A stretch of 64,000 nucleotides of DNA from Nitrospirales bacterium (GTDB lineage: Bacteria; Nitrospirota; Nitrospiria; Nitrospirales; UBA8639): NCBI GenBank assembly GCA_020027205.1, contig JAHRAQ010000013.1, forward strand, positions 1 to 64,000, given 5' to 3'. Position 1 is the stretch's first letter. Each line of letters starts with the position of its first letter. Positions 24,337 through 34,546 of this stretch are shown here, in pieces. The notes under the pieces were generated by a model. It did not search any database, was not told the origin of the DNA, and saw only the letters and a program-made list of their open reading frames with translations. Made by a program: the position numbers and the translations under genes.

Positions 24337-26586
24337 TTATTCATGCAACGCATTCAACGCCGACCCTGCGCGGAACCACGTAATCTGCTGGTCAGTCAAA
24401 CTGTGATTGGCTTGAATGGTGACGGCCTTGCCGTCGTGTTTGGCAATGGTCACGGACACGGGTGTGCCCGGCGCCAACGCGCCGAGGCCGGTGACGCTGA
24501 TTCGGTCGTCCTGCTCGATGCCGTCGTAATCGGCAGGGTTGGCGAACGTCAGCGGCAGGATGCCCTGTTTCTTCAGGTTTGTTTCGTGAATGCGGGCGAA
24601 ACTTTTGACCAGCACAACTTTCACGCCCAGAAACCTTGGCGACATGGCGGCATGTTCGCGGCTGCTGCCTTCGCCGTAATTCTCGTCGCCGACCACGCAC
24701 GAGCCGACGCCGTTGCTTTTATAGTCGCGCGCGATGGCCGCGATGGTCAGCCCGGATTCGCCGGTCAGCACGTTCGTGCCTTTCCCGGCTTCGCCGGAGC
24801 AGGCGTTGTTTGCGCCCAGAAACATGTTGTCGCTGATTTTGTCCAGGTGCCCGCGAAACTTCAACCAGGGGCCGGCGGGAGAAATATGATCCGTGGTGGT
24901 TTTGCCTTTGGTTTTGATCAGCAACGGCAACTTGTCGAAATCCTTGCCGTCCCACTTGGGAAACGGTTTAAGTAATTGCAGCCGCTCGCTGTCGGGGGGC
25001 AGGTCGATCTCCACACTGTCACCATCGGCGTCCGGCACGATGAAGCCGTTGGCCGACTTGGCAAACCCCTTCGCCGGCAGTTCGTCGCCCTGCGGCGGAT
25101 CGAGTTTAAACGTTTTTCCATTCGGCGCGGACAGCGTGTCGCGCAACGGATTGAAACCCAGGTCGCCGGACAGGGCATAGGCCGCGACAAGTTCGGGACT
25201 CGCCAGAAAGGAGAGCGTGTCGGGAATGCCGTCGTTGCGGCCGGGAAAATTTCTGTTAAAGGTGCTGACGATGGAATCCGCGCGGCCCTTGTGTCCGTCG
25301 GCCCGTTTCCACTGGCCGATGCACGGCCCGCAGGCGTTTGCCAGCACGGTCGCGCCCAACGATTCAAACGTCTCCAGAAACCCGTCGCGCTTCATGGTGT
25401 GAAAAATCCGCTCCGACCCCGGCGACACCAGAAACGCGGTTTTGGCTTTCACGCCCGCCTTCAACCCCTGCCGCGCGATATGGGCGGCGCGACCGATGTC
25501 TTCGTAGGATGAATTGGTGCAACTGCCCAGCAACGTCGCCTTCAACGCCACGGGATACCCTTTTTCCTTCGCTTCCGCCGCCAGTTTGGACACGGGGCGC
25601 GCCAGGTCCGGGGAATGCGGGCCGACGACGTGCGGTTCGAGGGCGGACAGATCGATTTCCACAATTTCGTCGAAATGTTTTTCCGGCGACTTGTAGACGT
25701 CGGGGTCGGCCACCAGCATCTCCCGGTTGGCGTCCGCCAGTTTGGCGATGTCGCCGCGTTCCGTGATCGTGAGATAGGCCGCCATTTTTTGGTCAAAGGG
25801 AAACACCGACGTGGTGGCGCCCAGTTCCGCGCCCATGTTGGTGATCGTCCCTTTGCCCGTCGCGCTGATGGTCTCCGCGCCCGGGCCGAAGTATTCGACG
25901 ATTTTGTTGGTGCCGCCCTTGACCGTCAGTTTGCCGCACAGATACAGGATTACGTCCTTGGGCGAGGCCCAGCCGTTCAACCGGCCGGTGAGTTTGACGC
26001 CGATGAGTTTGGGATGCAGCACTTCCCACGGCAACCCGGCCATGACCTCGCCGGCATCGGCCCCGCCGACGCCGATGGCCAGCATCCCCAACCCGCCGCC
26101 GTTCGGCGTGTGCGAATCGGTGCCGATCATCAGCCCGCCGGGGAAAGCGTAATTTTCCAGCACCACCTGGTGAATAATGCCCGCGCCGGGCTTCCAGAAC
26201 CCGATGCCGTATTTTCGCGCGGCGGATTCCAGAAAATTATACACCTCCCGGTTTTCCCGGTTGGCGACCACAAGGTCTTGTTCCGACCCCATCTCCGCGC
26301 GAATCAGATGATCGCAATGAATCGTGCTGGGCACGGCCACGGTTTTTTTGCCGGCCTGGATGAATTGCAGCATCGCCATTTGCGCGGTGGCATCCTGCAT
26401 CGCCACACGGTCGGGACGCAGTGCCAGCATGGCTTTGCCGCGTTCCCACGCCTGGGTCTTCGGGTTGTCGGCATGGGAGACCAGGATTTTTTCCGCCAGG
26501 GTCAGGCCGCGGCCAAATTGTTTCCGCGCCGTGGTCACGGCCGCGGGCATGACGTCGTACAATTTTTTCACCGATTCAATCGACAT
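24337..26586 (-). CDS. acn: Aconitate hydratase
   Basis: A 749-residue [4Fe-4S] enzyme interconverting citrate and isocitrate. The cluster ligands are in LGSCTNSSYEDIGRAA and ANACGPCIGQW. Other family marks are STIHCDHLIRAEMG, GTDSHTPNGGGLGMLAIGVG and NYGEGSSREHAAMSPRFLG. The length and the start (ESVKKLYDVMPAAVTTARKQ) fit the mitochondrial-type aconitase group. It sits between aclA and frdB on the same strand. Confidence 0.96.
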   Translation of the reverse strand: MSIESVKKLYDVMPAAVTTARKQFGRGLTLAEKILVSHADNPKTQAWERGKAMLALRPDRVAMQDATAQMAMLQFIQAGKKTVAVPSTIHCDHLIRAEMGSEQDLVVANRENREVYNFLESAARKYGIGFWKPGAGIIHQVVLENYAFPGGLMIGTDSHTPNGGGLGMLAIGVGGADAGEVMAGLPWEVLHPKLIGVKLTGRLNGWASPKDVILYLCGKLTVKGGTNKIVEYFGPGAETISATGKGTITNMGAELGATTSVFPFDQKMAAYLTITERGDIAKLADANREMLVADPDVYKSPEKHFDEIVEIDLSALEPHVVGPHSPDLARPVSKLAAEAKEKGYPVALKATLLGSCTNSSYEDIGRAAHIARQGLKAGVKAKTAFLVSPGSERIFHTMKRDGFLETFESLGATVLANACGPCIGQWKRADGHKGRADSIVSTFNRNFPGRNDGIPDTLSFLASPELVAAYALSGDLGFNPLRDTLSAPNGKTFKLDPPQGDELPAKGFAKSANGFIVPDADGDSVEIDLPPDSERLQLLKPFPKWDGKDFDKLPLLIKTKGKTTTDHISPAGPWLKFRGHLDKISDNMFLGANNACSGEAGKGTNVLTGESGLTIAAIARDYKSNGVGSCVVGDENYGEGSSREHAAMSPRFLGVKVVLVKSFARIHETNLKKQGILPLTFANPADYDGIEQDDRISVTGLGALAPGTPVSVTIAKHDGKAVTIQANHSLTDQQITWFRAGSALNALHE

Positions 26587-26649
26587 AAGATGTTCTCCAC
26601 TTCGTTCCCCGTCCCGGCCCGCGGAACGGGTGTGCGGACAGGTTGACGA

Positions 26650-28476
26650 TCAGCGCAGCGGCGGCACGTCCCGGCGGCCGGGCGACGCATAGTTCACGAC
26701 GTAGTTGAACAACCGGATCAGCCGGCTGCCCTGGCGTTTTTGATCGGTCCAATGACCGATGAGGCCGATGGTGCGGGCCAGCACGAAAAACCCGTTCAAA
26801 CTGTCCACGGGAAAACCAAGGTCCACCAGAACGGCCGCCATGGCCCCGTCGACGTTCAGAATTAAATTATCCTTCTTGGCCGAGGTGACCGTTTCCACTT
26901 GCAACGCAAAATCCAGATGCGGCGTGGGGATGTTCAGACTCTTGACGTAGCCCACCAGTTCCTTCACGCGGGTGTCGGGATTCCGCAAACTTTTCACGCG
27001 GTGCCCGATGCCCGGCACCGGCCCCACGGTTTTTTTCATGTGCGCGAGAAACTCATCCACGGACATGCGTTGCTCAACGGCGTATTTGAAATACCGGCCC
27101 GCGTCGGTGACCGCCCCGCCGAACCGTGGGCCAATCATGATCAACCCGGCGGCCACGGCTTGCGACAACCCGATGCCGGCGCAGGCCGCGATGATGGTCG
27201 TCAACGCGCCGCTGACGCAGGGGCCGTGATCGGCCGACAGGATGAGAATGCGCCGGATGATTTCGGCTTCGTTCCTGCCGATCAGTCGTTTGTCCCACAG
27301 GAGGCCGATGACGTGGGGGATGTCATAGCCTTTCTTGATGAGTTCGGACGCGGGATACCCGTCATACAAGGGTTCGTCGCCACGGTCGTCGCTGATGGTG
27401 GAGCGAATCAGCGGGGCCACCAGCACGTCGCCGTCCTTCATGCCTTGTTCGACGGTCCGGGGCAGGCGGGGTGTGTCCGCGTCGCTTAACTCGGGAATCG
27501 GTTTCACGCCGCCGGACTTGAGCAACTCGCCGTAGGCGGCCTTGATCGCCGGCCCCAGCGCGCCGAAGGTGTCGGGCACGATGGCGCCGGCCGCCTTCAG
27601 GGCATCCGATTTCGCGCGCGCCGAGCCTTCGCCTTTCAGCCCCTCCTTGGCGCCGGCATGCCCGAACTTCATGCCCTTGGGCAAACTTTCCTGACAAAAC
27701 CCGGACACCACGGCCAGGAGTTTCACCCGGCGTTTCTTTGCGCCGTACCATTCCGCCGCGCGTTCTTCAAGATCGCCGCCCATTTCACCGACGATAATGA
27801 CGGCCTTGGTCTGCGGATCGTGTTCGAACATTTCGAGGTACGAAACATAATCCGTGCCGGGATAGGCGTCGCCGCCGATGCCGATGGCGGTGGTGATGCC
27901 GTCGGCGAACTGCGAGCAAATCCAGATGATCTCGTTCGACAAGCCGCCGGATTTGGTAATCACGCCGAACGAACCGGGGCGATACAACTTGCAGGCCACC
28001 AGATTGTCGAACGCCCCGCCGATGACGCCCAGCCGACATTCCCCCGCGGACAGGATGCCGATGGAGGACGGGCCGTTGAACGTCTTGCCAAGTTTTTGCG
28101 CGTGACGACCGAGTAGTTTGGCGTCCTTCTCCGGCAAGCCTTCCGTGATCATCGACACCACCTTCACATGCGCATCATCCAACGCTTCCTTCGCGCCGGC
28201 ATAGGCACGGTCGGCGCCGACATAGATTAAACTGGTGTTGATTTCGGGATGCTTCGCCGTCGCTTCGGCCACGGTTTTGTAGACCGGGATCGAGACCAGT
28301 TGGTTGCCGCACACGATCTCGTTGGACTTCCCCGCGTCCGGGGGATACACAAACGCGGAGACGTTCAGCGGCTGCCCGATCATATGCCGGAACTCGGCCA
28401 TGCGCCGCGCCGCGTTGCCCCCCGCCACGCCGCCCTGAATGACCACGTGCGTCTCTTTTGTCGCCAGAATGCTCAT
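26650..28476 (-). CDS. aclA: ATP-citrate lyase subunit alpha
   Basis: The 608-residue catalytic subunit of ATP-citrate lyase, the key cleavage step of the reductive TCA cycle. The first part is succinyl-CoA-synthetase alpha-like, with GPSSIGILSAGECRLGVIGG and the phosphohistidine loop KFGHAGAKEG. The second part is citrate-synthase-like, with SADHGPCVSGALTTI, MIGPRFGGAVTDAGR and GIGHRVKSLRNPD. CAGGAG lies before the ATG. aclB lies upstream, separated by a small zinc-ribbon gene. Together with aclB it marks rTCA carbon fixation. Confidence 0.96.
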   Translation of the reverse strand: MSILATKETHVVIQGGVAGGNAARRMAEFRHMIGQPLNVSAFVYPPDAGKSNEIVCGNQLVSIPVYKTVAEATAKHPEINTSLIYVGADRAYAGAKEALDDAHVKVVSMITEGLPEKDAKLLGRHAQKLGKTFNGPSSIGILSAGECRLGVIGGAFDNLVACKLYRPGSFGVITKSGGLSNEIIWICSQFADGITTAIGIGGDAYPGTDYVSYLEMFEHDPQTKAVIIVGEMGGDLEERAAEWYGAKKRRVKLLAVVSGFCQESLPKGMKFGHAGAKEGLKGEGSARAKSDALKAAGAIVPDTFGALGPAIKAAYGELLKSGGVKPIPELSDADTPRLPRTVEQGMKDGDVLVAPLIRSTISDDRGDEPLYDGYPASELIKKGYDIPHVIGLLWDKRLIGRNEAEIIRRILILSADHGPCVSGALTTIIAACAGIGLSQAVAAGLIMIGPRFGGAVTDAGRYFKYAVEQRMSVDEFLAHMKKTVGPVPGIGHRVKSLRNPDTRVKELVGYVKSLNIPTPHLDFALQVETVTSAKKDNLILNVDGAMAAVLVDLGFPVDSLNGFFVLARTIGLIGHWTDQKRQGSRLIRLFNYVVNYASPGRRDVPPLR

Positions 28477-28556
28477 GGAACGCTCCTGAATTTCAATATG
28501 CCAAACAACAACTCACGATCGTTTCTTCAATTTCCATTTGTCCAGACCGCCGATCG

Positions 28557-28868
28557 TTATCCGTGATGCCACCATATCCTAATTCCTGTAATCATCAACC
28601 AGACAACCCCGATAAAGACCATAGATAGACCAATGACGATTTGGTCAGGCGAAGAGAGTGAAAGTAACACCCCGACGAACATGATTACAGCCCCAAGAAT
28701 CTGGTGTATCTTAAGTCGTTTGCTGGTTTCTTGAACCGTGTAAAGTGGTGCTCCTGACCGCCGACTTTCTCTTTTGTTTGCCTTTGCTATGGGCATCCCG
28801 CAATGAGGGCAAGCGTCTGCATAGTCGGAAACTTTACCGTCGCACTCCAAGCAGTTGATCAGTGCCAT
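28557..28868 (-). CDS. Small zinc-ribbon membrane protein inside the acl operon
   Basis: A 103-residue protein with an N-terminal zinc ribbon (CLECDGKVSDYADACPHCG) and two C-terminal hydrophobic helices (ILGAVIMFVGVLLSL and IGLSMVFIGVVWLMITGI). It resembles widespread zinc-ribbon membrane proteins without known function. It is lower in G+C than acl and starts 7 bp after the aclB stop, so it is cotranscribed. It separates aclB from aclA, which are normally adjacent. Its lower G+C suggests insertion by transfer. Confidence 0.8.
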   Translation of the reverse strand: MALINCLECDGKVSDYADACPHCGMPIAKANKRESRRSGAPLYTVQETSKRLKIHQILGAVIMFVGVLLSLSSPDQIVIGLSMVFIGVVWLMITGIRIWWHHG

Positions 28869-28875
28869 GTTTTAG

Positions 28876-30072
28876 TCACGGCTTCACCAACGCCATGTCC
28901 ACGATGTCGGTCAGCGGCGTGTGCCGGTCAAACACGGCAATATCAAACCCTTCGTCTTTCAACGCGGTCATGGCCGCCAGCCCTTCTTTTTCGTTGGGGC
29001 CGCCGCGCCGCACCCAGATTTTCACGCCTTTCAGTTTCCCGTCGGCGCGCGCCTTGCGAAAGGCGTTGATGATGCCGCCGAAGGTTTTTTTCACGTCGGT
29101 GAAGTTGGCGATGGCGCCGCCGACGATGATATTTTTGATGCCGGGCAGGGCGCAGATTTTTTCCGTCAGCGCTTCCACGGCCCAGTCGGGCGGGTCGCCG
29201 GAGTATTCGGCGTAGTTGGCCAACTTGCCGCCCCGCGCCACCACCGCGTCGGAATAATACACGCTGGCCCCGCCGCCGGCGGGCAGCATGGCCGTGTCGC
29301 CGCCGGGGATTTCGATCAACTTCACCGAGCCTTTCACCTTCGCATCCACCGCCATGACCTCTTCTTCATTTTTCGTGTAGGCGCGGCCAAACTCGGCGGC
29401 GAAGGGAAACGTCCAGTCCGGGTGACGGAATTTGGCGTCGCCGTCCAGCAACGTCACGGCGTCAAGCGCGACCAGTTCGCCGGCGGCGTTTTGCACCAGG
29501 GGGTTGATTTCCAGATACTGCGCGTCTTCATTCTCGAAACAGAGAAACAGTTTTTTCGCAAAGTCGGCGATGGCGGCCGCCGGCGCGCCGGAAAAGCCGG
29601 CGTCTTTGGCAAGACGCTGCAGGGCGGCGTCGGTCGGGATTTCTCCCACGTCGACGGCAAGTTTTTTCACGCGGTCCCAGTTGGACTCCACTTCAATCCC
29701 GCCGCAGTTGGCCGCCATGATCTCCGCACCGTCCCGCGTGGATTTTACGGCCACGTAATATTCCTCGTTGTGCTCGACGACTTCGGACACAATGACTTCC
29801 CGAATGGTCAGCGTGTCCACCGTCCGCCCGAGCATCTCTTTCACGGCCGCTGTGGCGCCCTTGAAATCCAGCCCCACCTTGACCAGGCCGAGTTTGAAGC
29901 GGGACCCCAGGGCTTCATGCGCCTTGACCACCAACTTGCCGGTGTTCAACCAGTCATTGGCGCGAGATAACTGCTCAAATTCTTCCAACGACCCGACCAC
30001 GACGTACTGCGGAGTTTGCAGACCCCATTTTTTCAGCAGGCCCATTCCGGGACCTTCAAGCACCTTTGCCAT
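28876..30072 (-). CDS. aclB: ATP-citrate lyase subunit beta
   Basis: The 398-residue ATP-grasp subunit of ATP-citrate lyase. It begins MAKVLEGPGMGLLKKWGLQT and contains LVVKAHEALGSRFKLGLVKV, EINPLVQNAAGELVALDAVT and GGGASVYYSDAVVARGG. The C-terminal part contains IKNIIVGGAIANFTDVKKTF and KIWVRRGGPNEKEGLAAM. It is the first gene of the minus-strand carbon-fixation unit, preceded by a good promoter at 30145-30173 and by AGGG before the ATG. Confidence 0.96.
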   Translation of the reverse strand: MAKVLEGPGMGLLKKWGLQTPQYVVVGSLEEFEQLSRANDWLNTGKLVVKAHEALGSRFKLGLVKVGLDFKGATAAVKEMLGRTVDTLTIREVIVSEVVEHNEEYYVAVKSTRDGAEIMAANCGGIEVESNWDRVKKLAVDVGEIPTDAALQRLAKDAGFSGAPAAAIADFAKKLFLCFENEDAQYLEINPLVQNAAGELVALDAVTLLDGDAKFRHPDWTFPFAAEFGRAYTKNEEEVMAVDAKVKGSVKLIEIPGGDTAMLPAGGGASVYYSDAVVARGGKLANYAEYSGDPPDWAVEALTEKICALPGIKNIIVGGAIANFTDVKKTFGGIINAFRKARADGKLKGVKIWVRRGGPNEKEGLAAMTALKDEGFDIAVFDRHTPLTDIVDMALVKP

Positions 30073-30144
30073 AGAGCATCCCTGTTCGTTTGAAGTGTGA
30101 ATCTGAATGATGCGCGACGATTCTCGACCCGAATAGCGTGGAGG

Positions 30145-30173
30145 ATTTTAATGGGAACAGACGCCGACCGCAA
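30145..30173 (-). promoter_or_regulatory. Promoter of the aclB-led rTCA unit
   Basis: On the minus strand TTGCGG (30168-30173) and TAAAAT (30145-30150) are exactly 17 bp apart. The -10 differs from consensus at one position. Transcription would start near 30138, about 65 nt before aclB. The -35 resembles that of icd (31480-31485). Confidence 0.7.
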
Positions 30174-30257
30174 CTCGCCGAAAGACCTACGGGCGAGGGG
30201 TCACGAAAGGCCCATGACGACGTGACCATCCACCCCCCGCCCCGGTCTCTTTCCCTT

Positions 30258-31355
30258 CTAAAACACTTCTTTCCACGTTCGGACCCGCACCGGCAGGGTG
30301 AGCAGCGCGTCCCGAAGTCGGCAACTGTCGTAGCGGACGGTCAATGCGCCGGCCTGCTGGTCGATTGTGCCGGCCCACAGGCCGCCGTGAACTTCCAGCC
30401 GGCTCCCCCCGCCCAGCGTCAGGGTGCCGGTGACGAGGAGCATCCCGTTCCATGTCAACGCGCGATTCAACGTCATGTCCCCATCCACCAGAAGGATGCC
30501 CTCGCCCTCCGTCGGCAACACCGCTACGCCCTGACCGAGTTCTGCCAAGGCGGCTTCTATGGCCAGTGCAAAGACAGGAAATTGGGGCAACGGAGGGTTA
30601 CCGCCAAAATGGCGGTGCGATGCCGACTCGACCGCGCCGCCGGCAACCACCGGCGGCAGATCGTACGCCGTCTCACAGTCATCACGTCCGTTGATGTCAA
30701 TGGACGCCCCCTTGAGGCTCACGTTTCCGGCCGCATAGACCGCCGCCAGTTGCGGCGGCCCCGGCGGATGCACCAGTTCTTCCTCCAGCGTCACGCCGCC
30801 CGTGAGGCCGCCGTGGGCGATGACTTTTTCCACGGGCAGATACGGCGTGCGACCGTCGGTGGTGAAGGCAACCGGGGCGGTGTCGGTCGGTGAGGGATAC
30901 CCGAAATAGACAACGTTGTTCTGTTTGGCCCTGCAAGGGTCAGCGGCGCTGTCGTCCAGATCGCGGTAATGCGGCGTCTCGGAAGTATGGCCGGCCCGCT
31001 TAGCATCACATTCGGTTTTGTGCCGAATCGTTACCCGGTACGGCAACCGGTCATCTGCGGTCTCAAGGGCAAACGTCCACGCCGGGTCGGACCAAGAATC
31101 CACACCGCCATCCACGTCGTCAATGACCGACCCCCCGTCCCCCGGCCCCTTCCGCAACCGCACCCGCGCCTCGGCCAACCCGGCCTCGGCGGCGTAAAAC
31201 GCCTGCACCGCCAGTTTGTGATTCCCGCTGATGCGGACTTCCGTGGAGGTGGTTTGCAACACGACCGCCGTCACGATGCCCACCACGGCCACCAGCAACA
31301 GCGCGGCCACCAGCGCAAAGCCGCCGTCGGGACGCGCGGTCGGGCGCCCGCTCAT
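30258..31355 (-). CDS. Type IV pilus minor pilin assembly protein, PilX type
   Basis: About 365 residues. The N terminus MSGRPTARPDGGFALVAALL is a class III leader: a short basic part, Gly-Gly, then a long hydrophobic helix continuing to VVLQTTSTEV. The next stretch, ISGNHKLAVQAFYAAEAGLA, is the conserved PilX N-terminal signature. The mature position 5 is not Glu, which is common in this family. The large C-terminal part has strand-rich features seen in pilus assembly proteins. The open frame extends further upstream, but ATG 31355 begins exactly at the leader. Its partners pilW, pilV and fimT are 3.6 kb away beyond icd. Confidence 0.85.
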   Translation of the reverse strand: MSGRPTARPDGGFALVAALLLVAVVGIVTAVVLQTTSTEVRISGNHKLAVQAFYAAEAGLAEARVRLRKGPGDGGSVIDDVDGGVDSWSDPAWTFALETADDRLPYRVTIRHKTECDAKRAGHTSETPHYRDLDDSAADPCRAKQNNVVYFGYPSPTDTAPVAFTTDGRTPYLPVEKVIAHGGLTGGVTLEEELVHPPGPPQLAAVYAAGNVSLKGASIDINGRDDCETAYDLPPVVAGGAVESASHRHFGGNPPLPQFPVFALAIEAALAELGQGVAVLPTEGEGILLVDGDMTLNRALTWNGMLLVTGTLTLGGGSRLEVHGGLWAGTIDQQAGALTVRYDSCRLRDALLTLPVRVRTWKEVF

Positions 31356-31479
31356 GCCGTCCGTCCGCCGCCGACGGAGCCGGGGGACAACGCGCACGGG
31401 AGGCCCCTGCCCCGGTTGGCCCGCCGGCGCCGTGCCTCGCTGGTGCTTTCGTTCGGCGGCCCATGGGACTTTTGACCGG

Positions 31480-31508
31480 TTGCGACACGCAAACGTTCTC
31501 TCTACAAT
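31480..31508 (+). promoter_or_regulatory. Promoter of icd
   Basis: TTGCGA (31480-31485) and TACAAT (31503-31508) are separated by 17 bp. The start of transcription would lie near 31515, leaving a leader of about 75 nt before icd. The hexamers closely resemble those of the acl promoter. Confidence 0.65.
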
Positions 31509-31589
31509 GGCCGCTTTCATGGCAGGCCGTCATTATCCATCATCACACAGACGTCGCGTGATTCGCGCTCGAACAATCCGCAAGGGGGA

Positions 31590-33830
31590 ATGACCATGTC
31601 GGCAGAACCGGATATCATTTACACCAAAGTTGACGAAGCGCCTGAACTGGCCAGCGGCTCGTTTGTCCCGATTATCCACGCCTTCGCCAAAACGGCGGGC
31701 ATCCACGTCGGCCGGAAAGATATTTCCCTGGCCGGGCGCATCATCGCACAATTTCCCGACAACCTGAAACCGGCGCAACGGCAACCCGACGACCTCGCCT
31801 TCCTGGGCGATCTGGTGGAGACGCCGAACGCCAACGTCATCAAACTCCCGAATATCAGCGCGTCGATTCCCCAGATCAAGGCCGCCGTGGCCGAGTTGCA
31901 ATCCCACGGGTATGCCATTCCCGACTACCCCGAAGCCCCCGGCACCGACGACGAGAAAGCCGTCAAAGCCAAGTTCGACAAAGTGAAAGGCAGCGCGGTC
32001 AACCCGGTGCTGCGGCAAGGCAACTCCGACCGCCGGGCGTCCGCCTCCGTCAAACAATACGCCAGGAACAACCCGCACAAAATGGGCGCATGGACCAGGG
32101 ATTCCAAAACGCACGTGGCCCACATGGACGACGGCGATTTTCGCGCCAATGAAACGTCCGCCACGGTCACGAAGGACACCGCCGGTGCCGGCCGCATCGA
32201 GTTTGCGGCGGCGGACGGGAGCACGAAAACGCTCAAGGACCGCGTGGCCTTGCGCGACGGCGACGTGGTGGACGCGACCATGATGAGCCGCCAGGCGCTC
32301 CGCCGGTTCCTGCAAGCGCAGATGCGGGACGCCGCCGGTGGCGGTGTTCTGTTGTCGCTGCACATGAAAGCCACCATGATGAAAGTGTCGGACCCGATTA
32401 TTTTCGGTCACGCGGTCGCGGTCTACTTTGAAGACGTGTTCAAGAAACACGAAAAAGTTTTTGCGGAACTCGGCGTGAATCCCAACAACGGGCTGGGCGA
32501 CGTCTACGCCAAAATCGGCAGCCTGCCCGCCGCGCAGCGGGACGCCGTCAAGGCGGACATCGAGGCCGCGCTGCAACGCGGACCGCGCCTCGCCATGGTG
32601 GACTCCGACAAAGGCATCACGAATTTCCATGTGCCCAGCGACATCATCATCGACGCCTCCATGGCCGCGGCGCTTCGTACGTCGGGAAAAATGTGGGGGC
32701 CGGACGGCAAGGAACACGACACCAAGGCCATGATTCCCGACCGAAGTTACGCCGGCATCTACCAGGCCGTCGTCGATTTCTGCCGGGAACACGGCGCCTT
32801 TAATCCGGCCACCATGGGCAGCGTGCCCAACGTGGGGCTGATGGCGCAGAAGGCCGAAGAATACGGCTCGCACGACAAGACCTTCGAAGCGCCGGCCGCG
32901 GGTACCATCCGCCTCATGGACGGCGCGGGCAAGACGTTGCACGAACACCGCGTCGAACAGGGCGACATCTGGCGCGCGTGTCAAACCACGGACGTCGCGA
33001 TCAAAGACTGGGTGAAACTGGCCGTCAATCGCGCGCGCGCTTCGTCAACCCCGGTGGTGTTCTGGCTGGACAAGACCCGCGCCCACGACGCGCAACTTCT
33101 GAAAAAAGTCGACCGGTATCTGAAAGATCACGACACCAAGAGTCTGGACATTCAGATTATGGCGCCGGTGGACGCAATGAAACATTCGCTGCAACGGGCC
33201 AAAGACGGCCGCGACACCATTGCCACCACCGGCAACGTGCTGCGGGATTATCTCACCGACCTGTTCCCCATCCTGGAACTGGGCACCAGCGCCAAAATGC
33301 TCTCCATCGTGCCGCTCATCAACGGCGGCGGGTTGTTCGAAACGGGCGCCGGCGGGTCGGCGCCCAAACATGTGCAACAGTTTCTCAAGGAAGGGCATTT
33401 GCGATGGGATTCTCTGGGCGAATTTCTCGCGCTGGCGGAGTCGTTCGCCCATTTGGGCCGCGCCAAAGACAATGTCAGGGCGAAGATTCTTGCGGAGACT
33501 CTGGACCGCGCCACGGGCACGCTCATGGAAAAACGCAACGCGCCGGGGCGCGTACTCGGGGAACTGGACAACGCCGGAAGCCACGTGTACGAAGCGCTGT
33601 ACTGGGCGCAGGAACTGGCCGGACAACACGACGACCCGGCGTTGCAGAAAACCTTTGCGCCGGTGGCCAAAGCGCTGGAGGCCAACCTCGATAAGATCCT
33701 CGGCGAACTGAATACCGCGAAAGGCAAGCCGATGGACATCGGCGGGTATTACCACCCCGACCCGGAACGGGTGAAAGCCGCGATGCGTCCGAGCGCCACC
33801 TTCAACGCCATTCTGGACACACTGGGGTAA
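31590..33830 (+). CDS. icd: Monomeric NADP-type isocitrate dehydrogenase
   Basis: A 746-residue monomeric isocitrate dehydrogenase, unrelated in length to the common 420-residue dimeric form. In the reductive direction it carboxylates 2-oxoglutarate to isocitrate. Family stretches include [59 protein letters not shown] and [24 protein letters not shown] run precedes two in-frame ATGs (31590 and 31596), and either could be the start. It is transcribed alone on the plus strand next to the acl unit. Confidence 0.96.
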   Translation: MTMSAEPDIIYTKVDEAPELASGSFVPIIHAFAKTAGIHVGRKDISLAGRIIAQFPDNLKPAQRQPDDLAFLGDLVETPNANVIKLPNISASIPQIKAAVAELQSHGYAIPDYPEAPGTDDEKAVKAKFDKVKGSAVNPVLRQGNSDRRASASVKQYARNNPHKMGAWTRDSKTHVAHMDDGDFRANETSATVTKDTAGAGRIEFAAADGSTKTLKDRVALRDGDVVDATMMSRQALRRFLQAQMRDAAGGGVLLSLHMKATMMKVSDPIIFGHAVAVYFEDVFKKHEKVFAELGVNPNNGLGDVYAKIGSLPAAQRDAVKADIEAALQRGPRLAMVDSDKGITNFHVPSDIIIDASMAAALRTSGKMWGPDGKEHDTKAMIPDRSYAGIYQAVVDFCREHGAFNPATMGSVPNVGLMAQKAEEYGSHDKTFEAPAAGTIRLMDGAGKTLHEHRVEQGDIWRACQTTDVAIKDWVKLAVNRARASSTPVVFWLDKTRAHDAQLLKKVDRYLKDHDTKSLDIQIMAPVDAMKHSLQRAKDGRDTIATTGNVLRDYLTDLFPILELGTSAKMLSIVPLINGGGLFETGAGGSAPKHVQQFLKEGHLRWDSLGEFLALAESFAHLGRAKDNVRAKILAETLDRATGTLMEKRNAPGRVLGELDNAGSHVYEALYWAQELAGQHDDPALQKTFAPVAKALEANLDKILGELNTAKGKPMDIGGYYHPDPERVKAAMRPSATFNAILDTLG

Positions 33831-33954
33831 GCGAAGACCGAAGCACGCCGGGGCGGAAGATCTTCAATGCCCCGTCTTGCACGCGGGTCGCCGGAACTTT
33901 GCCGGGAAGGAACGGACGACGGGCCGAAACAGTTGTTCGCGTCTCATCTCGCCT

Positions 33955-34428
33955 TCACGGCGCATTGAGCCACTTGGCCAGCGCTTTGTTTGAATCTTTC
34001 AGTTGATCCAGATGTGTGTAGTAATGATCCCGCCAGTTGTCGGCGCCGAGTCCCGCAAAGAGCATGAGATTCAACGGATAATCGTCACTGTCCGTGCAAC
34101 GCCTGAAATCATCTCGAAACAAAAACCGGGGTTTGTTCAGCGCAATGGCGATGCCCAGTTCAACCATGACGCCCTCATCGGGAGGAACGCCGTTGACCAC
34201 TCCAAAGAACCCATCGGCCTCACGAACATCACGAACGTCCAATTCACCAAGAGACCACGCCCGCCCGGACGCCGGGTAGCCGGTCTGATTGTTCTTTGAA
34301 AACGGCTCCCAGACTTCCGCGCCCATCTCTTCGAGCACATGCACAATTTCAGGCAAAAGAACTCTGGACTGTTGAGAGGAAAACCCATAGGGATTTGCCA
34401 GATACACCGTCTTTTTGCCGTGACTCAT
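33955..34428 (-). CDS. Nucleoside 2-deoxyribosyltransferase-like protein
   Basis: A 157-residue protein resembling nucleoside 2-deoxyribosyltransferases, which transfer deoxyribose between bases. Marks are the opening KTVYLANPYGFSSQQSRVLL, the middle READGFFGVVNGVPPDEGVM and ELGIAIALNKPRFLF, where the Glu of VELG is at the usual catalytic place. Related proteins also hydrolyse nucleotides, so the true substrate is open. The gene stands alone between icd and a DUF427 gene. Confidence 0.82.
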   Translation of the reverse strand: MSHGKKTVYLANPYGFSSQQSRVLLPEIVHVLEEMGAEVWEPFSKNNQTGYPASGRAWSLGELDVRDVREADGFFGVVNGVPPDEGVMVELGIAIALNKPRFLFRDDFRRCTDSDDYPLNLMLFAGLGADNWRDHYYTHLDQLKDSNKALAKWLNAP

Positions 34429-34546
34429 GGGAACGCCCCGGTCGGCAACTCACGGTCATCGTTTGTGCGAAACCGGTCTGCGCCGCGCACGGCCCACCGG
34501 CAAGCCGGCATGTCGCCGGTTCCGATTCTCAACCCTCGTGTGTTCA

